Virus record (IMG/VR): IMGVR_UViG_3300042564_002372
Coordinates: 1 to 64,000 of that record
Length of the DNA: 64,000 nucleotides
Direction: 5' to 3' (one strand)
Origin: a virus
Part shown: positions 15,331 to 21,941 of the stretch, in pieces
Position numbering within the stretch: the first letter of the stretch is position 1
Layout: each line of letters opens with the position of its first letter
Position numbers and translations under genes: made by a program
Notes under the pieces: generated by a model
What the model saw: only the letters and a program-made list of their open reading frames with translations
What the model was told of the DNA's origin: nothing
Databases searched by the model: none

Positions 15331-15485
15331 TTCTTTTTAGATTTAGATTGTGCCTTAATCTTTTTTTCTTGCTTGAGCATAGCAGCAGTGGGTTTTTTCC
15401 CACTGCCTTTGTTTGCTCTAATATTGTCCCAAAGACCTCTTTGAGAATAGGAGCCATCAGCTCTCTTAATCATTTCCTTCTTCAT
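15327..15485 (-). CDS. Small basic conserved phage protein, 52 aa
   Basis: ATG at 15485, TGA at 15329-15327 overlapping the next ATG. The peptide reads MIKRADGSYSQRGLWDNIRANKGSGKKP in its conserved part (residues 5-32), which I recognise from many environmental phages. It ends in a Lys-rich tail. It overlaps the upstream gene by 20 bp. Confidence 0.68.
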   Translation of the reverse strand: MKKEMIKRADGSYSQRGLWDNIRANKGSGKKPTAAMLKQEKKIKAQSKSKKK

Positions 15486-15717
15486 TTTTGTTAATGGTTA
15501 ATTGTGTAGGAGCAGGTTTGATTTTGCCTGCCTCAACATTCTTAGCCATAATGCTGTCAAGAGCTGTATTAGCCTTGTCAGCAAGGATGATTGCTGGAGC
15601 TTCTGGAAGGTTTAGAATGCTTCTTACAGCATTTACCACCATTGCAAATTCCTGACCATTTAGTTCAATCTTTTCATCTGGAGACCAGACGTACTTCTGT
15701 GTTGGATCGTAAGACAT
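15466..15717 (-). CDS. Hypothetical protein, 83 aa
   Basis: I choose the ATG at 15717 (MSYDPTQKYVWSPDEKIEL...), preceded by an AAACCAATAACAATT leader, over an in-frame Met 10 residues upstream. The sequence contains ELNGQEFAMVVNAVRSILN, as in small phage proteins that accompany tail genes. It is soluble and mostly helical. Function unknown. Confidence 0.6.
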   Translation of the reverse strand: MSYDPTQKYVWSPDEKIELNGQEFAMVVNAVRSILNLPEAPAIILADKANTALDSIMAKNVEAGKIKPAPTQLTINKNEEGND

Positions 15718-15724
15718 AATTGTT

Positions 15725-15732
15725 ATTGGTTT
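15725..15732 (-). promoter_or_regulatory. AAACCAAT leader motif
   Basis: On the minus strand AAACCAAT lies 7 bp before the ATG at 15717. Confidence 0.4.
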
Positions 15733-16012
15733 ATAAAATGATTTCAAATGATATTGTGCCTGTAGTCTTAATACTCTTTGACAAGTTTAGTCTGATTCCA
15801 TATATGTTATGAAACTTCAGCACCTCATCAAGTAGCATTCCTATATACTTAGGATGACTTGGGGCAAGTCTAAATTGATATGAGTTGGAGTTCTTTGTGA
15901 TTTGCAAAGAAGAAAGCTCATCGATTGAGTCAATCATTCCTTCTAACCTTGCAAAGTAGACCATGTCGTTATCCTGCATGATCTCTGGAAAGAACTTCTT
16001 TACTATATCCAT
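15731..16012 (-). CDS. Hypothetical protein, 93 aa
   Basis: A small alpha/beta protein that overlaps the DUF5856 gene by one base and is followed closely by the 83-aa gene. It contains a helix with DELSSLQITKN and strands (YQFRLAPS, TISFEIIL). Function unknown. Confidence 0.58.
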   Translation of the reverse strand: MDIVKKFFPEIMQDNDMVYFARLEGMIDSIDELSSLQITKNSNSYQFRLAPSHPKYIGMLLDEVLKFHNIYGIRLNLSKSIKTTGTISFEIIL

Positions 16013-16428
16013 TAAGATAAAGTTAGTAAATATTTAGTTTTAGCCGCTTCACCAGACAAAGAATCTGCAAGATTTGCAATGTCATGATATGAATTTATTT
16101 CAGCGTAAGATTTTAATGATGATGCAAATGCCATTAATTCAGAAACAACAGCCTCAGCTGATGTAGTGATGATTGGTTCTATCCTCATGGAAGTAGGTCT
16201 TCTACCTGTATATCCCATTAGCTTCTCAATCACACCATCTTTAAAGTCATGAACATAATCATACAATCCACCAAGTGCTTGATGCTCTGCATAGCTTGTA
16301 GTTTGCCAGTGCAACAAATGTAGTTGCTCATGGAAGTATGTTAGCTTAGAGGCAATGGACTCTAGAGACATTGCTCCTTGTCCATTGCCTTTGCTAATCA
16401 TTTCCTCTGGAAATAATGATTTTGCCAT
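16012..16428 (-). CDS. DUF5856 ferritin-like (Dps-like) phage protein
   Basis: Start ATG at 16428 (MAKSLFPEEM...), which overlaps the upstream TAA by 1 bp. The 138-aa product is a four-helix-type protein with the signature LTYFHEQLHLLHWQTTSYAEHQALGG (residues about 31-56), resembling the ferroxidase-site helices of Dps (H-x-x-L-H-x-x-H-W and a later AEH). The related helix has DYVHDFKDGVIEKLMGY. Dps proteins bind iron and DNA; whether this protein does either is unknown. It follows a small virion-type gene with a poly-Thr tail. Confidence 0.78.
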   Translation of the reverse strand: MAKSLFPEEMISKGNGQGAMSLESIASKLTYFHEQLHLLHWQTTSYAEHQALGGLYDYVHDFKDGVIEKLMGYTGRRPTSMRIEPIITTSAEAVVSELMAFASSLKSYAEINSYHDIANLADSLSGEAAKTKYLLTLS

Positions 16429-16667
16429 TATCCTGGAGATGTAGTTGTAGTAGTAGTAGTAGGTGCTACGGTTGTAGTTGTAGTTGTTGTAGGTGCCACT
16501 GTGGTAGTCGTTGTGGTTGTAGGCGCACAGCACTCGTATGCTGGAACCTCTTTCCAATTACCAACTTTAGGCATTTGTCTTCTTAGGATCAAGCTACCTG
16601 CTACTACACGTCCGCTACCATCGTAACGTACATACGCTTTCAAATCTTTTCTGTTGTAAGCTCCCAT
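16428..16667 (-). CDS. Small virion-type protein with poly-Thr tail, 79 aa
   Basis: Residues 1-47 form a compact domain with YNRKDLKAYVRYDGSGRVV and KPKVGNWKEVPAYECC-like features (here MPKVGNWKEVPAYECC), conserved in environmental phages. The C-terminal 30 residues are three copies of a PTTTTTTT block joined by VA. The tail is unstructured by composition and resembles mucin-type O-glycosylation targets. Not in a membrane. A decoration or tail-accessory role is inferred. Confidence 0.75.
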   Translation of the reverse strand: MGAYNRKDLKAYVRYDGSGRVVAGSLILRRQMPKVGNWKEVPAYECCAPTTTTTTTVAPTTTTTTTVAPTTTTTTTSPG

Positions 16668-16680
16668 AATTGTTTTACGG

Positions 16681-17697
16681 TTAATAGGTTAGGTTATATT
16701 TATTTTTTAGTTCTTTAATTTTATTTGCATAGAACCATGTGCAATATTTTTGTGATGTTTCATCATTAAGGATTGCATCTAGATGTGGATCTTTTGTTGG
16801 ATCTCCGCCATTGTGATATTTCCCTTTGTAGAAACAATGATATGTTCCATTGTGGGTTGATACAATTCCTGCATTATGAAACAGGGTATTTTCTTCTAGT
16901 CTTTCAATTGGATCAGTTGCCCAAGAGAAATTCATTTCTTTAATCACTTTTGTTTGTTGCCCTCTGAACCATAGATTCCAAAGAACAGCCCACATATCCG
17001 CACACCAGCTTTGATATCCTGCATTCTCACTTTCGAAGAACTCTTTGTTTATCTTTTGTAGATAAACTCTGATCATCATGCAGTCATTCATCACCTTGTC
17101 CCAGAATGTGGCATCAACATCTTTAAGGAAATATTGTGCTCCTCCTGAATGTTCGTTGTTGTCAATAGCTATTTGCTTATCGACACCAACTAAGCTCATC
17201 ACTTCTCCAAGAATGTCTCTAGTTTTATACTCCTCCAACTTATTTGGAAGAACGTCTTTCTCTTTACTCTCAAAATATCTAGCATTGATGTAGCTGTTTG
17301 TATCTGACAAATAGCAAACATCATCTTGTGCATAATCATCTACATTGAAATTCTTTGTGAATAGCACATCAGAATCGCAATAGAATATTGCTTTGCTGCT
17401 AAGATCTGGATTTGCCTTGAAGTGTTTCCACAACGTCCAAGGTCTAAGGATTGGAATGTATATAGGTAAATACTTATCTAAATCACCCTCGTCTTGATAG
17501 AAGTGAAACTCTGCTTCTGGATACAAATTGATAATTTGTTCCCATTTTGTGTTCTTCGCCCTTCCTGTTGGAATGTAAAGAAGAACAATTGCCTTATCAG
17601 AGTGTCCTATTTCTTTGAGACTTTCCAACCATAGATGCACTTGCCATGTAAAATAAGTGTCATCTGGCTGAACGCAGACAAATCTAAGATCCTTCAT
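16681..17697 (-). CDS. Putative glycosyltransferase (GT-A fold), 338 aa
   Basis: The protein begins KDLRFVCVQPDDTYFTWQV, and has a FYCDSDVLF strand-loop at about residues 108-116, the DxD metal and donor site of GT-A enzymes. Downstream are HSGGAQY (about 184) and FHNAG near the acceptor side, then a C-terminal helix. This layout is typical of glycosyltransferases seen in environmental phages that act on proteins or glycans. It lies between two genes for proteins with poly-Thr tails (16428 and 17729), which are potential acceptors. The start has an AAAAACCAAT leader. Confidence 0.75.
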   Translation of the reverse strand: MKDLRFVCVQPDDTYFTWQVHLWLESLKEIGHSDKAIVLLYIPTGRAKNTKWEQIINLYPEAEFHFYQDEGDLDKYLPIYIPILRPWTLWKHFKANPDLSSKAIFYCDSDVLFTKNFNVDDYAQDDVCYLSDTNSYINARYFESKEKDVLPNKLEEYKTRDILGEVMSLVGVDKQIAIDNNEHSGGAQYFLKDVDATFWDKVMNDCMMIRVYLQKINKEFFESENAGYQSWCADMWAVLWNLWFRGQQTKVIKEMNFSWATDPIERLEENTLFHNAGIVSTHNGTYHCFYKGKYHNGGDPTKDPHLDAILNDETSQKYCTWFYANKIKELKNKYNLTY

Positions 17698-17708
17698 ATT
17701 TAGTTGTT

Positions 17709-17718
17709 ATTGGTTTTT
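17709..17718 (-). promoter_or_regulatory. AAAAACCAAT leader motif
   Basis: On the minus strand AAAAACCAAT precedes the ATG at 17697 by 11 bp. It lies in the gap after the stop at 17729. Confidence 0.42.
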
Positions 17719-17728
17719 AATTTTCTCT

Positions 17729-17869
17729 TTATGGAGCAGCAGTGGTTGTAGTGGTGGTGGTAGTACTTAGACTAGCAGTCACCTTAATCAACTGGTCAAG
17801 CTGATTAGAAATTTGCCAAAGAAGATTACTCTCCTGACTCCATCCTATTTGTTTATTTGGAATACCCAT
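17729..17869 (-). CDS. Mini-protein: shared N-terminal module plus poly-Thr tail, 46 aa
   Basis: ATG at 17869, TAA at 17731-17729. The first 18 residues (MGIPNKQIGWSQESNLLW) are almost identical to the first 18 of the 444-aa protein encoded just upstream (MGIPNRQIGW...). A short amphipathic helix follows, then eight Thr and AAP. It looks like a copy of the 444-aa protein's N-terminal anchor with its body replaced by a Thr tail. A tag or capsid-docking peptide is a possible role. Confidence 0.68.
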   Translation of the reverse strand: MGIPNKQIGWSQESNLLWQISNQLDQLIKVTASLSTTTTTTTTAAP

Positions 17870-17886
17870 ATTATTATTTTTTAATT

Positions 17887-19221
17887 TTATCTACTAACTT
17901 CTTCCCAATCAATAGAAGCATACGCACCTTCGCCACCAGACGTTGTTGCTACAGCAATTTCTATTACAATCTCATAAGCAACCCCTGTTAATCCATTCCT
18001 TTCTAGTTGATTAGCAAAGAGTGCCTCTTTAAGTATGTTTATTGATGGAGATCCTTGATTTGATGAGTTAACAAAACCACTTGCTAGAATTCTTCCACCA
18101 GTCGCACTAGTTCCTGTAAGATTGTATTCTACAGCGGAGTTGACACCTGCATCAACCCATAATCCTCCAGTAGTTGTAGCACTTGCTACCACTCTCCATT
18201 GATAATTTTTACCATTACCTATTCCTAACAAAGAAATAGCCGTTACAATTACAATAGCATCTAATCTTGTAGATTTAAGTCTTACAGAAACAATTGGATA
18301 GTATGTACCAGCAACAGCAAAAGTTCTTGGCACAGTAATAGATGTTCCAGCAGATTGTTGTAATCCTCTAAGCTCATATCCTCCCTCAGAAATAACTGTA
18401 GAACAAATTTGCTTTAATGTACTAGCTCCAGATGTTACAGTGTTATTTCTGATCTCATAACGCAATGGTAAGGATGCAGTAGTGATGTATGTGCTAGCAA
18501 TAATGTTTGCGTGATTGAATGTGTGACAAACGATAAACTGTCCATTAATTATAAATCCAACACGTACAGATCCCACACCTAACCATTCCAAATCCATCCA
18601 AAGGATTTGTGCCTTTGTAAGATCTAGTGTAAGTCCAGAAGGTCCTGTACCATTTAGTTTGTCCCCATTCCAATTAGCTTGCAAAACTGCATTATCTACT
18701 AAAGATCCAGTAACAACACTTCTCTCTACAAAAGCTATTGCATTATCTGACTGTTCTAAATAAAATCCATTATCGCTTCCATAGTAACCAACACGTTGTC
18801 TAAGCCCAGTTTTAGCAGGGCTCATTACAAATGTGTTTAACACTAATAGTGATTTACCTGGTTGATAAGGAAATACTTTTATAGTTTCTCTTATAACTTC
18901 AGAGTCTAGGCTTGTTGTTACGTTCAAATCAACTAATCCTTGATCAACATTAAATACAGCACTTCCACCAACATTAGTTACAGTGGACCATAAATTATTA
19001 TCTGCATATCTGTGACTAGAATCAAAAAGTGTAAGAGGTTCAGACACTCTCTGTCTACCAAATGAATCGTATGTTGTAGCAGGAAGAACAACATTAGTTG
19101 GACTTGTTGATCCAGTAGTGCAACAATTAACTGCTCTGCTAACTTTCTCAAGATCATTCCATATCCCCCATAGGAGATTGGATTCTTGACTCCAACCAAT
19201 TTGTCTATTAGGTATGCCCAT
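17887..19221 (-). CDS. Virion structural protein, beta-rich, 444 aa
   Basis: Residues 1-18 are the shared module, followed by a Thr/Ser linker (CCTTGSTSPTN). The body (about 50-440) is beta-rich with the segments YQPGKSLLVLNTF, QRVGYYGSDNGFYLEQ, NWNGDKLNGTGPSGLTLD, WLGVGSVRVGFIINGQFI and ICSTVISEGGYELRGLQQ. This combination is conserved in environmental and marine phage virion proteins, likely a carbohydrate-binding or decoration sandwich. No signal peptide. It is probably on the outside of the virion. It sits between the mini-protein copy and the lysis cassette. Confidence 0.78.
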   Translation of the reverse strand: MGIPNRQIGWSQESNLLWGIWNDLEKVSRAVNCCTTGSTSPTNVVLPATTYDSFGRQRVSEPLTLFDSSHRYADNNLWSTVTNVGGSAVFNVDQGLVDLNVTTSLDSEVIRETIKVFPYQPGKSLLVLNTFVMSPAKTGLRQRVGYYGSDNGFYLEQSDNAIAFVERSVVTGSLVDNAVLQANWNGDKLNGTGPSGLTLDLTKAQILWMDLEWLGVGSVRVGFIINGQFIVCHTFNHANIIASTYITTASLPLRYEIRNNTVTSGASTLKQICSTVISEGGYELRGLQQSAGTSITVPRTFAVAGTYYPIVSVRLKSTRLDAIVIVTAISLLGIGNGKNYQWRVVASATTTGGLWVDAGVNSAVEYNLTGTSATGGRILASGFVNSSNQGSPSINILKEALFANQLERNGLTGVAYEIVIEIAVATTSGGEGAYASIDWEEVSR

Positions 19222-19223
19222 TA

Positions 19224-19352
19224 TTATCTTCCTTGTCCTTTGTACTTACTAACCTTTTTACCCTTTGGTGTATTTAGATTCTTGGCTTTACCAAGTCTCT
19301 TTTTTCCAAAGGAGATTTTCTTTTCTGCTGTTGCAACTTTTGCCTTTGCCAT
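19224..19352 (-). CDS. Very small basic protein, 42 aa
   Basis: ATG at 19352, TAA at 19226-19224. The product is one third Lys/Arg and contains KISFGKKRLGKAK and a SKYKGQGR C-terminus, an ending I know from small phage proteins. It lies between the spanin pair and the 444-aa virion gene. Nucleic-acid binding is inferred from charge. Confidence 0.62.
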   Translation of the reverse strand: MAKAKVATAEKKISFGKKRLGKAKNLNTPKGKKVSKYKGQGR

Positions 19353-19357
19353 AATTT

Positions 19358-19702
19358 TTAATTTTCAAGAGAGTCTATAACAACAGATTGAGAACTATCT
19401 ACACTCACTTTCTTTTTACCCCAGAAGTTTTTCTTCTCTGTAATGTAGATGGTGTCTCTAACTGTTATGGTTTTTACAACACTATTAGCTTTTACCAATT
19501 CTCTTTTTAAGGTTTCCACCCTCACCTCTATCCTTTCAATCAACTTGTCCACCTGCTTATCTGCTTTGGGCAGAACAACAAGGGCTTGTTTAGCAAGGCT
19601 ATCGCTCTTTACAAATATAGTATCAATTTGTTCAATGTCAACTACTTCTGTATTAGGACTTTCGCACCCAAGTAAAAATAAAACTATTAGAAATCTTTTC
19701 AT
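19358..19702 (-). CDS. Small lipoprotein, putative outer spanin
   Basis: A 114-aa protein with a lipoprotein signal peptide: a basic MKRF start, a hydrophobic helix, and the lipobox L10-L11-G12-C13, so Cys13 should be lipidated and anchored in the outer membrane. The rest has a coiled-coil region (VDKLIERIEVRVETLKRELVKA) and a charged end. It overlaps the upstream gene by 4 bp. With the membrane-anchored coiled-coil protein before it and the endolysin and holin upstream, this fits a two-component spanin (Rz1-like) that fuses inner and outer membranes in lysis of a Gram-negative host. Classification is from architecture, not homology. Confidence 0.68.
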   Translation of the reverse strand: MKRFLIVLFLLGCESPNTEVVDIEQIDTIFVKSDSLAKQALVVLPKADKQVDKLIERIEVRVETLKRELVKANSVVKTITVRDTIYITEKKNFWGKKKVSVDSSQSVVIDSLEN

Positions 19703-19989
19703 TTTATTTTACCTAGTTCTTGAAGCGTTGTGAGCTTTGAAAGTGATGCAGCCAATAGGCTGTCAGATCTCTTCAGATTCAATGTAATAACATCTATCTT
19801 GATTTCCAATGCTTCAATCTTTTTATCTTGTCCCTCAATTCGATTTTCATAATTGATCTTTCCATCAACATACAAATATCCAACAGCTGCTAGACAAATA
19901 AACATCAATCCTTTGATTGGTTCTTTTACAAATTCAGCAAAGCTGATAGGTAAAGCACTAAGCTTAATTTCTTTTTTATTCGTTGTCAT
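19699..19989 (-). CDS. Putative inner-membrane spanin
   Basis: A 96-aa protein with a single membrane helix near residues 26-41 (GLMFICLAAVGYLYV) followed by a coiled coil (KKIEALEIKIDVITLNLKRSDSLLAASLSKL) in the periplasm. This N-in, coiled-coil-out layout is the i-spanin architecture. It overlaps the lipoprotein gene by 4 bp and the holin gene by 14 bp, completing an endolysin, holin, i-spanin, o-spanin order. Confidence 0.68.
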   Translation of the reverse strand: MTTNKKEIKLSALPISFAEFVKEPIKGLMFICLAAVGYLYVDGKINYENRIEGQDKKIEALEIKIDVITLNLKRSDSLLAASLSKLTTLQELGKIK

Positions 19990-20224
19990 TTCTTTTTGTT
20001 TTATTAATCCATTTATCTACAGAAGCTATGCCAAATGATCCTAGTACAATCACCATAAATCCATCAAATATAAATTCGTGGATTGGCATTTCTTTTCCCA
20101 TTACACCTGTTACAATATCTGTAGTTAGTGTAGCGATCATCATTATAAAAGCAATGAATCCCACTAGGGACTTTTCATTGATGCTGTTCTGATCGTTGAA
20201 TAAATCTTTGATGAACTGTTTCAT
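19976..20224 (-). CDS. Putative holin
   Basis: An 82-aa protein with two membrane helices (about residues 20-42 and 49-69), a short turn and a charged C-terminus (KRNDNE), as in class II holins that permeabilise the inner membrane. It overlaps the endolysin gene by 4 bp on one side and the i-spanin gene by 14 bp on the other. A second candidate with a single membrane helix is encoded at 20831-21151. Confidence 0.65.
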   Translation of the reverse strand: MKQFIKDLFNDQNSINEKSLVGFIAFIMMIATLTTDIVTGVMGKEMPIHEFIFDGFMVIVLGSFGIASVDKWINKTKRNDNE

Positions 20225-20814
20225 ACTAGTAGGCTATGATATTGCTTGAAATGTTTTAATCTATCTGCTAAACCAATTGTACCACCATTCACACACTTAG
20301 TTACAGCTGTAACTGTAGCATCACTAGCATCTACACATTTACCTAAGCAGTTTTTATGGAAGAACCAAGCTGCTGATAGAAGTGGATACTTAGTAGCCAC
20401 AAGGTCTGGATTAGCTATGATGTCATCCTCCACTACAGCATCAAATAATTTATAGTTGCTCTTGCCTGTCAATTGGATGTAACCTCTTCCACGAAATCTA
20501 AAGCCTTCACCAGAAGCTTCATCACCATTGCCCATCCTACTTCCATAAACTAGGTTAGCAATCTTCTCTGGCTTTCTTTCATATTCTTTAGCCTTAGCTT
20601 CTGTAGGAAAGTATTTTTTGAAAATTGATAATAGACCTTTAGCTCCATAGTTCAAGTTCTCAGTGACAGCCTTAAAGCTTGCAGATTCATGTCCAACTTG
20701 AGCCAAGAAATGAGCAAGTTTAACAGGAGTATTGATTCCAAATTTAGAGATGGTGTCAGGTAGTTGTGCTATCACAGCGTCAGGAACATGTCCTTTTAGT
20801 TTTTCAATATTCAT
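20221..20814 (-). CDS. Endolysin, GH19 (chitinase-like) lytic enzyme
   Basis: A 197-aa protein matching the GH19 lysozyme/chitinase fold used by many phage endolysins. It has the two catalytic glutamates in FLAQVGHESASF (E43) and TENLNY (E52), then the family's GFRFRGRGYIQLTGKSNY block (residues 104-121). GH19 endolysins cut peptidoglycan glycan strands. There is no signal peptide, so release depends on the holin encoded next to it. First enzyme of a compact lysis cassette on the minus strand. Confidence 0.92.
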   Translation of the reverse strand: MNIEKLKGHVPDAVIAQLPDTISKFGINTPVKLAHFLAQVGHESASFKAVTENLNYGAKGLLSIFKKYFPTEAKAKEYERKPEKIANLVYGSRMGNGDEASGEGFRFRGRGYIQLTGKSNYKLFDAVVEDDIIANPDLVATKYPLLSAAWFFHKNCLGKCVDASDATVTAVTKCVNGGTIGLADRLKHFKQYHSLLV

Positions 20815-20830
20815 TTATTTAATTTTAAGA

Positions 20831-21151
20831 TTAATTGATATTGGATAATAAGCCAGATACATATTGCAGAACTGCTGCTATAGCTATCACTATTCCAATT
20901 GTCCACGTAATTCTTCTTCTAAATTCTTCTTGCTTTTCTATTTTTTTCTCCATCAAAGTGATCTTCTCTTCTAACATTTCAATCTTATCCACAAATCCAC
21001 CAGACTTTGTTAGAGGATTGCCCAGAATCGCATCCACCACTTGCGTAAGTTTACCATCAATAGAAGACATTTTTTCTTCTAAATCATATAGACGCTGATC
21101 CATACTTTTTAATTCGTTGTTAATTTGCTGCTGATACGACTCAGTTGCCAT
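20831..21151 (-). CDS. Coiled-coil membrane protein, XhlA-like holin accessory candidate
   Basis: A 106-aa protein from the ATG at 21151 (MATESYQQQ...; the longer frame from 21184 adds 11 residues inside the leader hairpin region). The N-terminal two thirds is coiled coil (MDQRLYDLEEKMSSIDGKL, then IEMLEEKITLMEKKIEK), and the C-terminus is one hydrophobic helix (about residues 80-102). This resembles XhlA-type hemolysin/holin accessory proteins. It is the first gene of the lysis transcript, before the endolysin. Confidence 0.65.
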   Translation of the reverse strand: MATESYQQQINNELKSMDQRLYDLEEKMSSIDGKLTQVVDAILGNPLTKSGGFVDKIEMLEEKITLMEKKIEKQEEFRRRITWTIGIVIAIAAVLQYVSGLLSNIN

Positions 21152-21184
21152 GTTAGATTCATTTAAAATGGTTTGAAACAACAA

Positions 21185-21208
21185 AGCACACCCCTTGAGA
21201 GGTGTGCT
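21185..21208. repeat. Hairpin with 8-bp stem in the leader of the minus transcript
   Basis: AGCACACC (21185-21192) pairs with GGTGTGCT (21201-21208) around an 8-nt loop. On the minus strand it is followed by TTTGTTT, so it could act as an attenuator-like terminator ahead of the lysis genes, or as an operator. Confidence 0.6.
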
Positions 21209-21306
21209 GTGGAGTTTTTAGTTGGACGGGTTATTCAATTCTGGCGAATAGTAGTAAATTTAGAACATGTATCGATAACTACCAAAAGTTCATATATTTA
21301 ATTCGT

Positions 21307-21316
21307 AAAAACCAAT
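21307..21316 (+). promoter_or_regulatory. AAAAACCAAT leader motif
   Basis: Ends 6 bp before the GTG start at 21323. The same element in the same position as before several other starts. Confidence 0.42.
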
Positions 21317-21322
21317 ATTAAA

Positions 21323-21937
21323 GTGATAAATATAGAGAAGAGTAGAATTCAATTCTTCAAGGATATATTCACACAACTGCCTGAAGGAAAGGGAGTTGAG
21401 GTGGGTACCTTCAAGGGAGAGTTTTCTAAAGAACTGTTGACCATTTGGAATGGTACACTGTACATGGTGGATGTTTGGAGGCCACTAGGAGAAGACTACA
21501 TTGATGCTAGCAATCATGCTAACTTTGAGCATGGTGTATATGGTAATGCAATGGATAACATCAAGGGTTTTGAAGACAGAGCTATTATGATTAGAGCAAC
21601 ATCTGTAGTTGCTAGTGATGTTTTTCCAGACGAAAGTCTAGATTTTGTCTACATAGATGCCAACCATGCCTACGAATTTGTTAAAGAGGACATTGCTAAG
21701 TGGTGGCCCAAGGTGAAGAAAGGTGGATGGTTTTGTGGACACGACTTTTTAAAAATTGATTGGTGGACTGATGAAGCCTTTCACGATAATGGTTTTGACA
21801 AGCACATCTGGAGTGGAAGTCACTATCATGGATTGTTTGGAGTTAATCCAGCTGTAGAAGAGTTTTGTAAAGAAACAGGAAACAATGCTTATATTACAAA
21901 TGAATTTTTTGGAAGCTGGTTTGTAAGAAAGAAATAA
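21323..21937 (+). CDS. Class I SAM-dependent methyltransferase (Methyltransf_24-like)
   Basis: A 204-aa protein that begins at GTG (21323). Motif I is GVEVGTFKGEFS near residues 24-35, the acidic residue of strand 2 is in MVDVW near 48-52, and a late FVYIDANHAYEFV motif near 111-123 is followed by KKGGWFCGHDF. This is the same family as the methyltransferase at 7644 and is typical of sugar or glycan O-methylation enzymes rather than DNA methylases. It is 4 bp from the triple glycosyltransferase gene, so both likely form a small operon that modifies glycans. Confidence 0.82.
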   Translation: MINIEKSRIQFFKDIFTQLPEGKGVEVGTFKGEFSKELLTIWNGTLYMVDVWRPLGEDYIDASNHANFEHGVYGNAMDNIKGFEDRAIMIRATSVVASDVFPDESLDFVYIDANHAYEFVKEDIAKWWPKVKKGGWFCGHDFLKIDWWTDEAFHDNGFDKHIWSGSHYHGLFGVNPAVEEFCKETGNNAYITNEFFGSWFVRKK

Positions 21938-21941
21938 CTAT

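Larger units (their letters stand above)
21152..21322. promoter_or_regulatory. Divergent promoter region for the lysis operon and the glycan island
   Basis: A 171-bp gap between divergent starts at 21151 (minus) and 21323 (plus). It contains a strong hairpin (21185-21208), an AT-rich part around 21240-21310, and the AAAAACCAAT leader before the plus gene. Exact promoter boxes are not clear. Confidence 0.5.
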
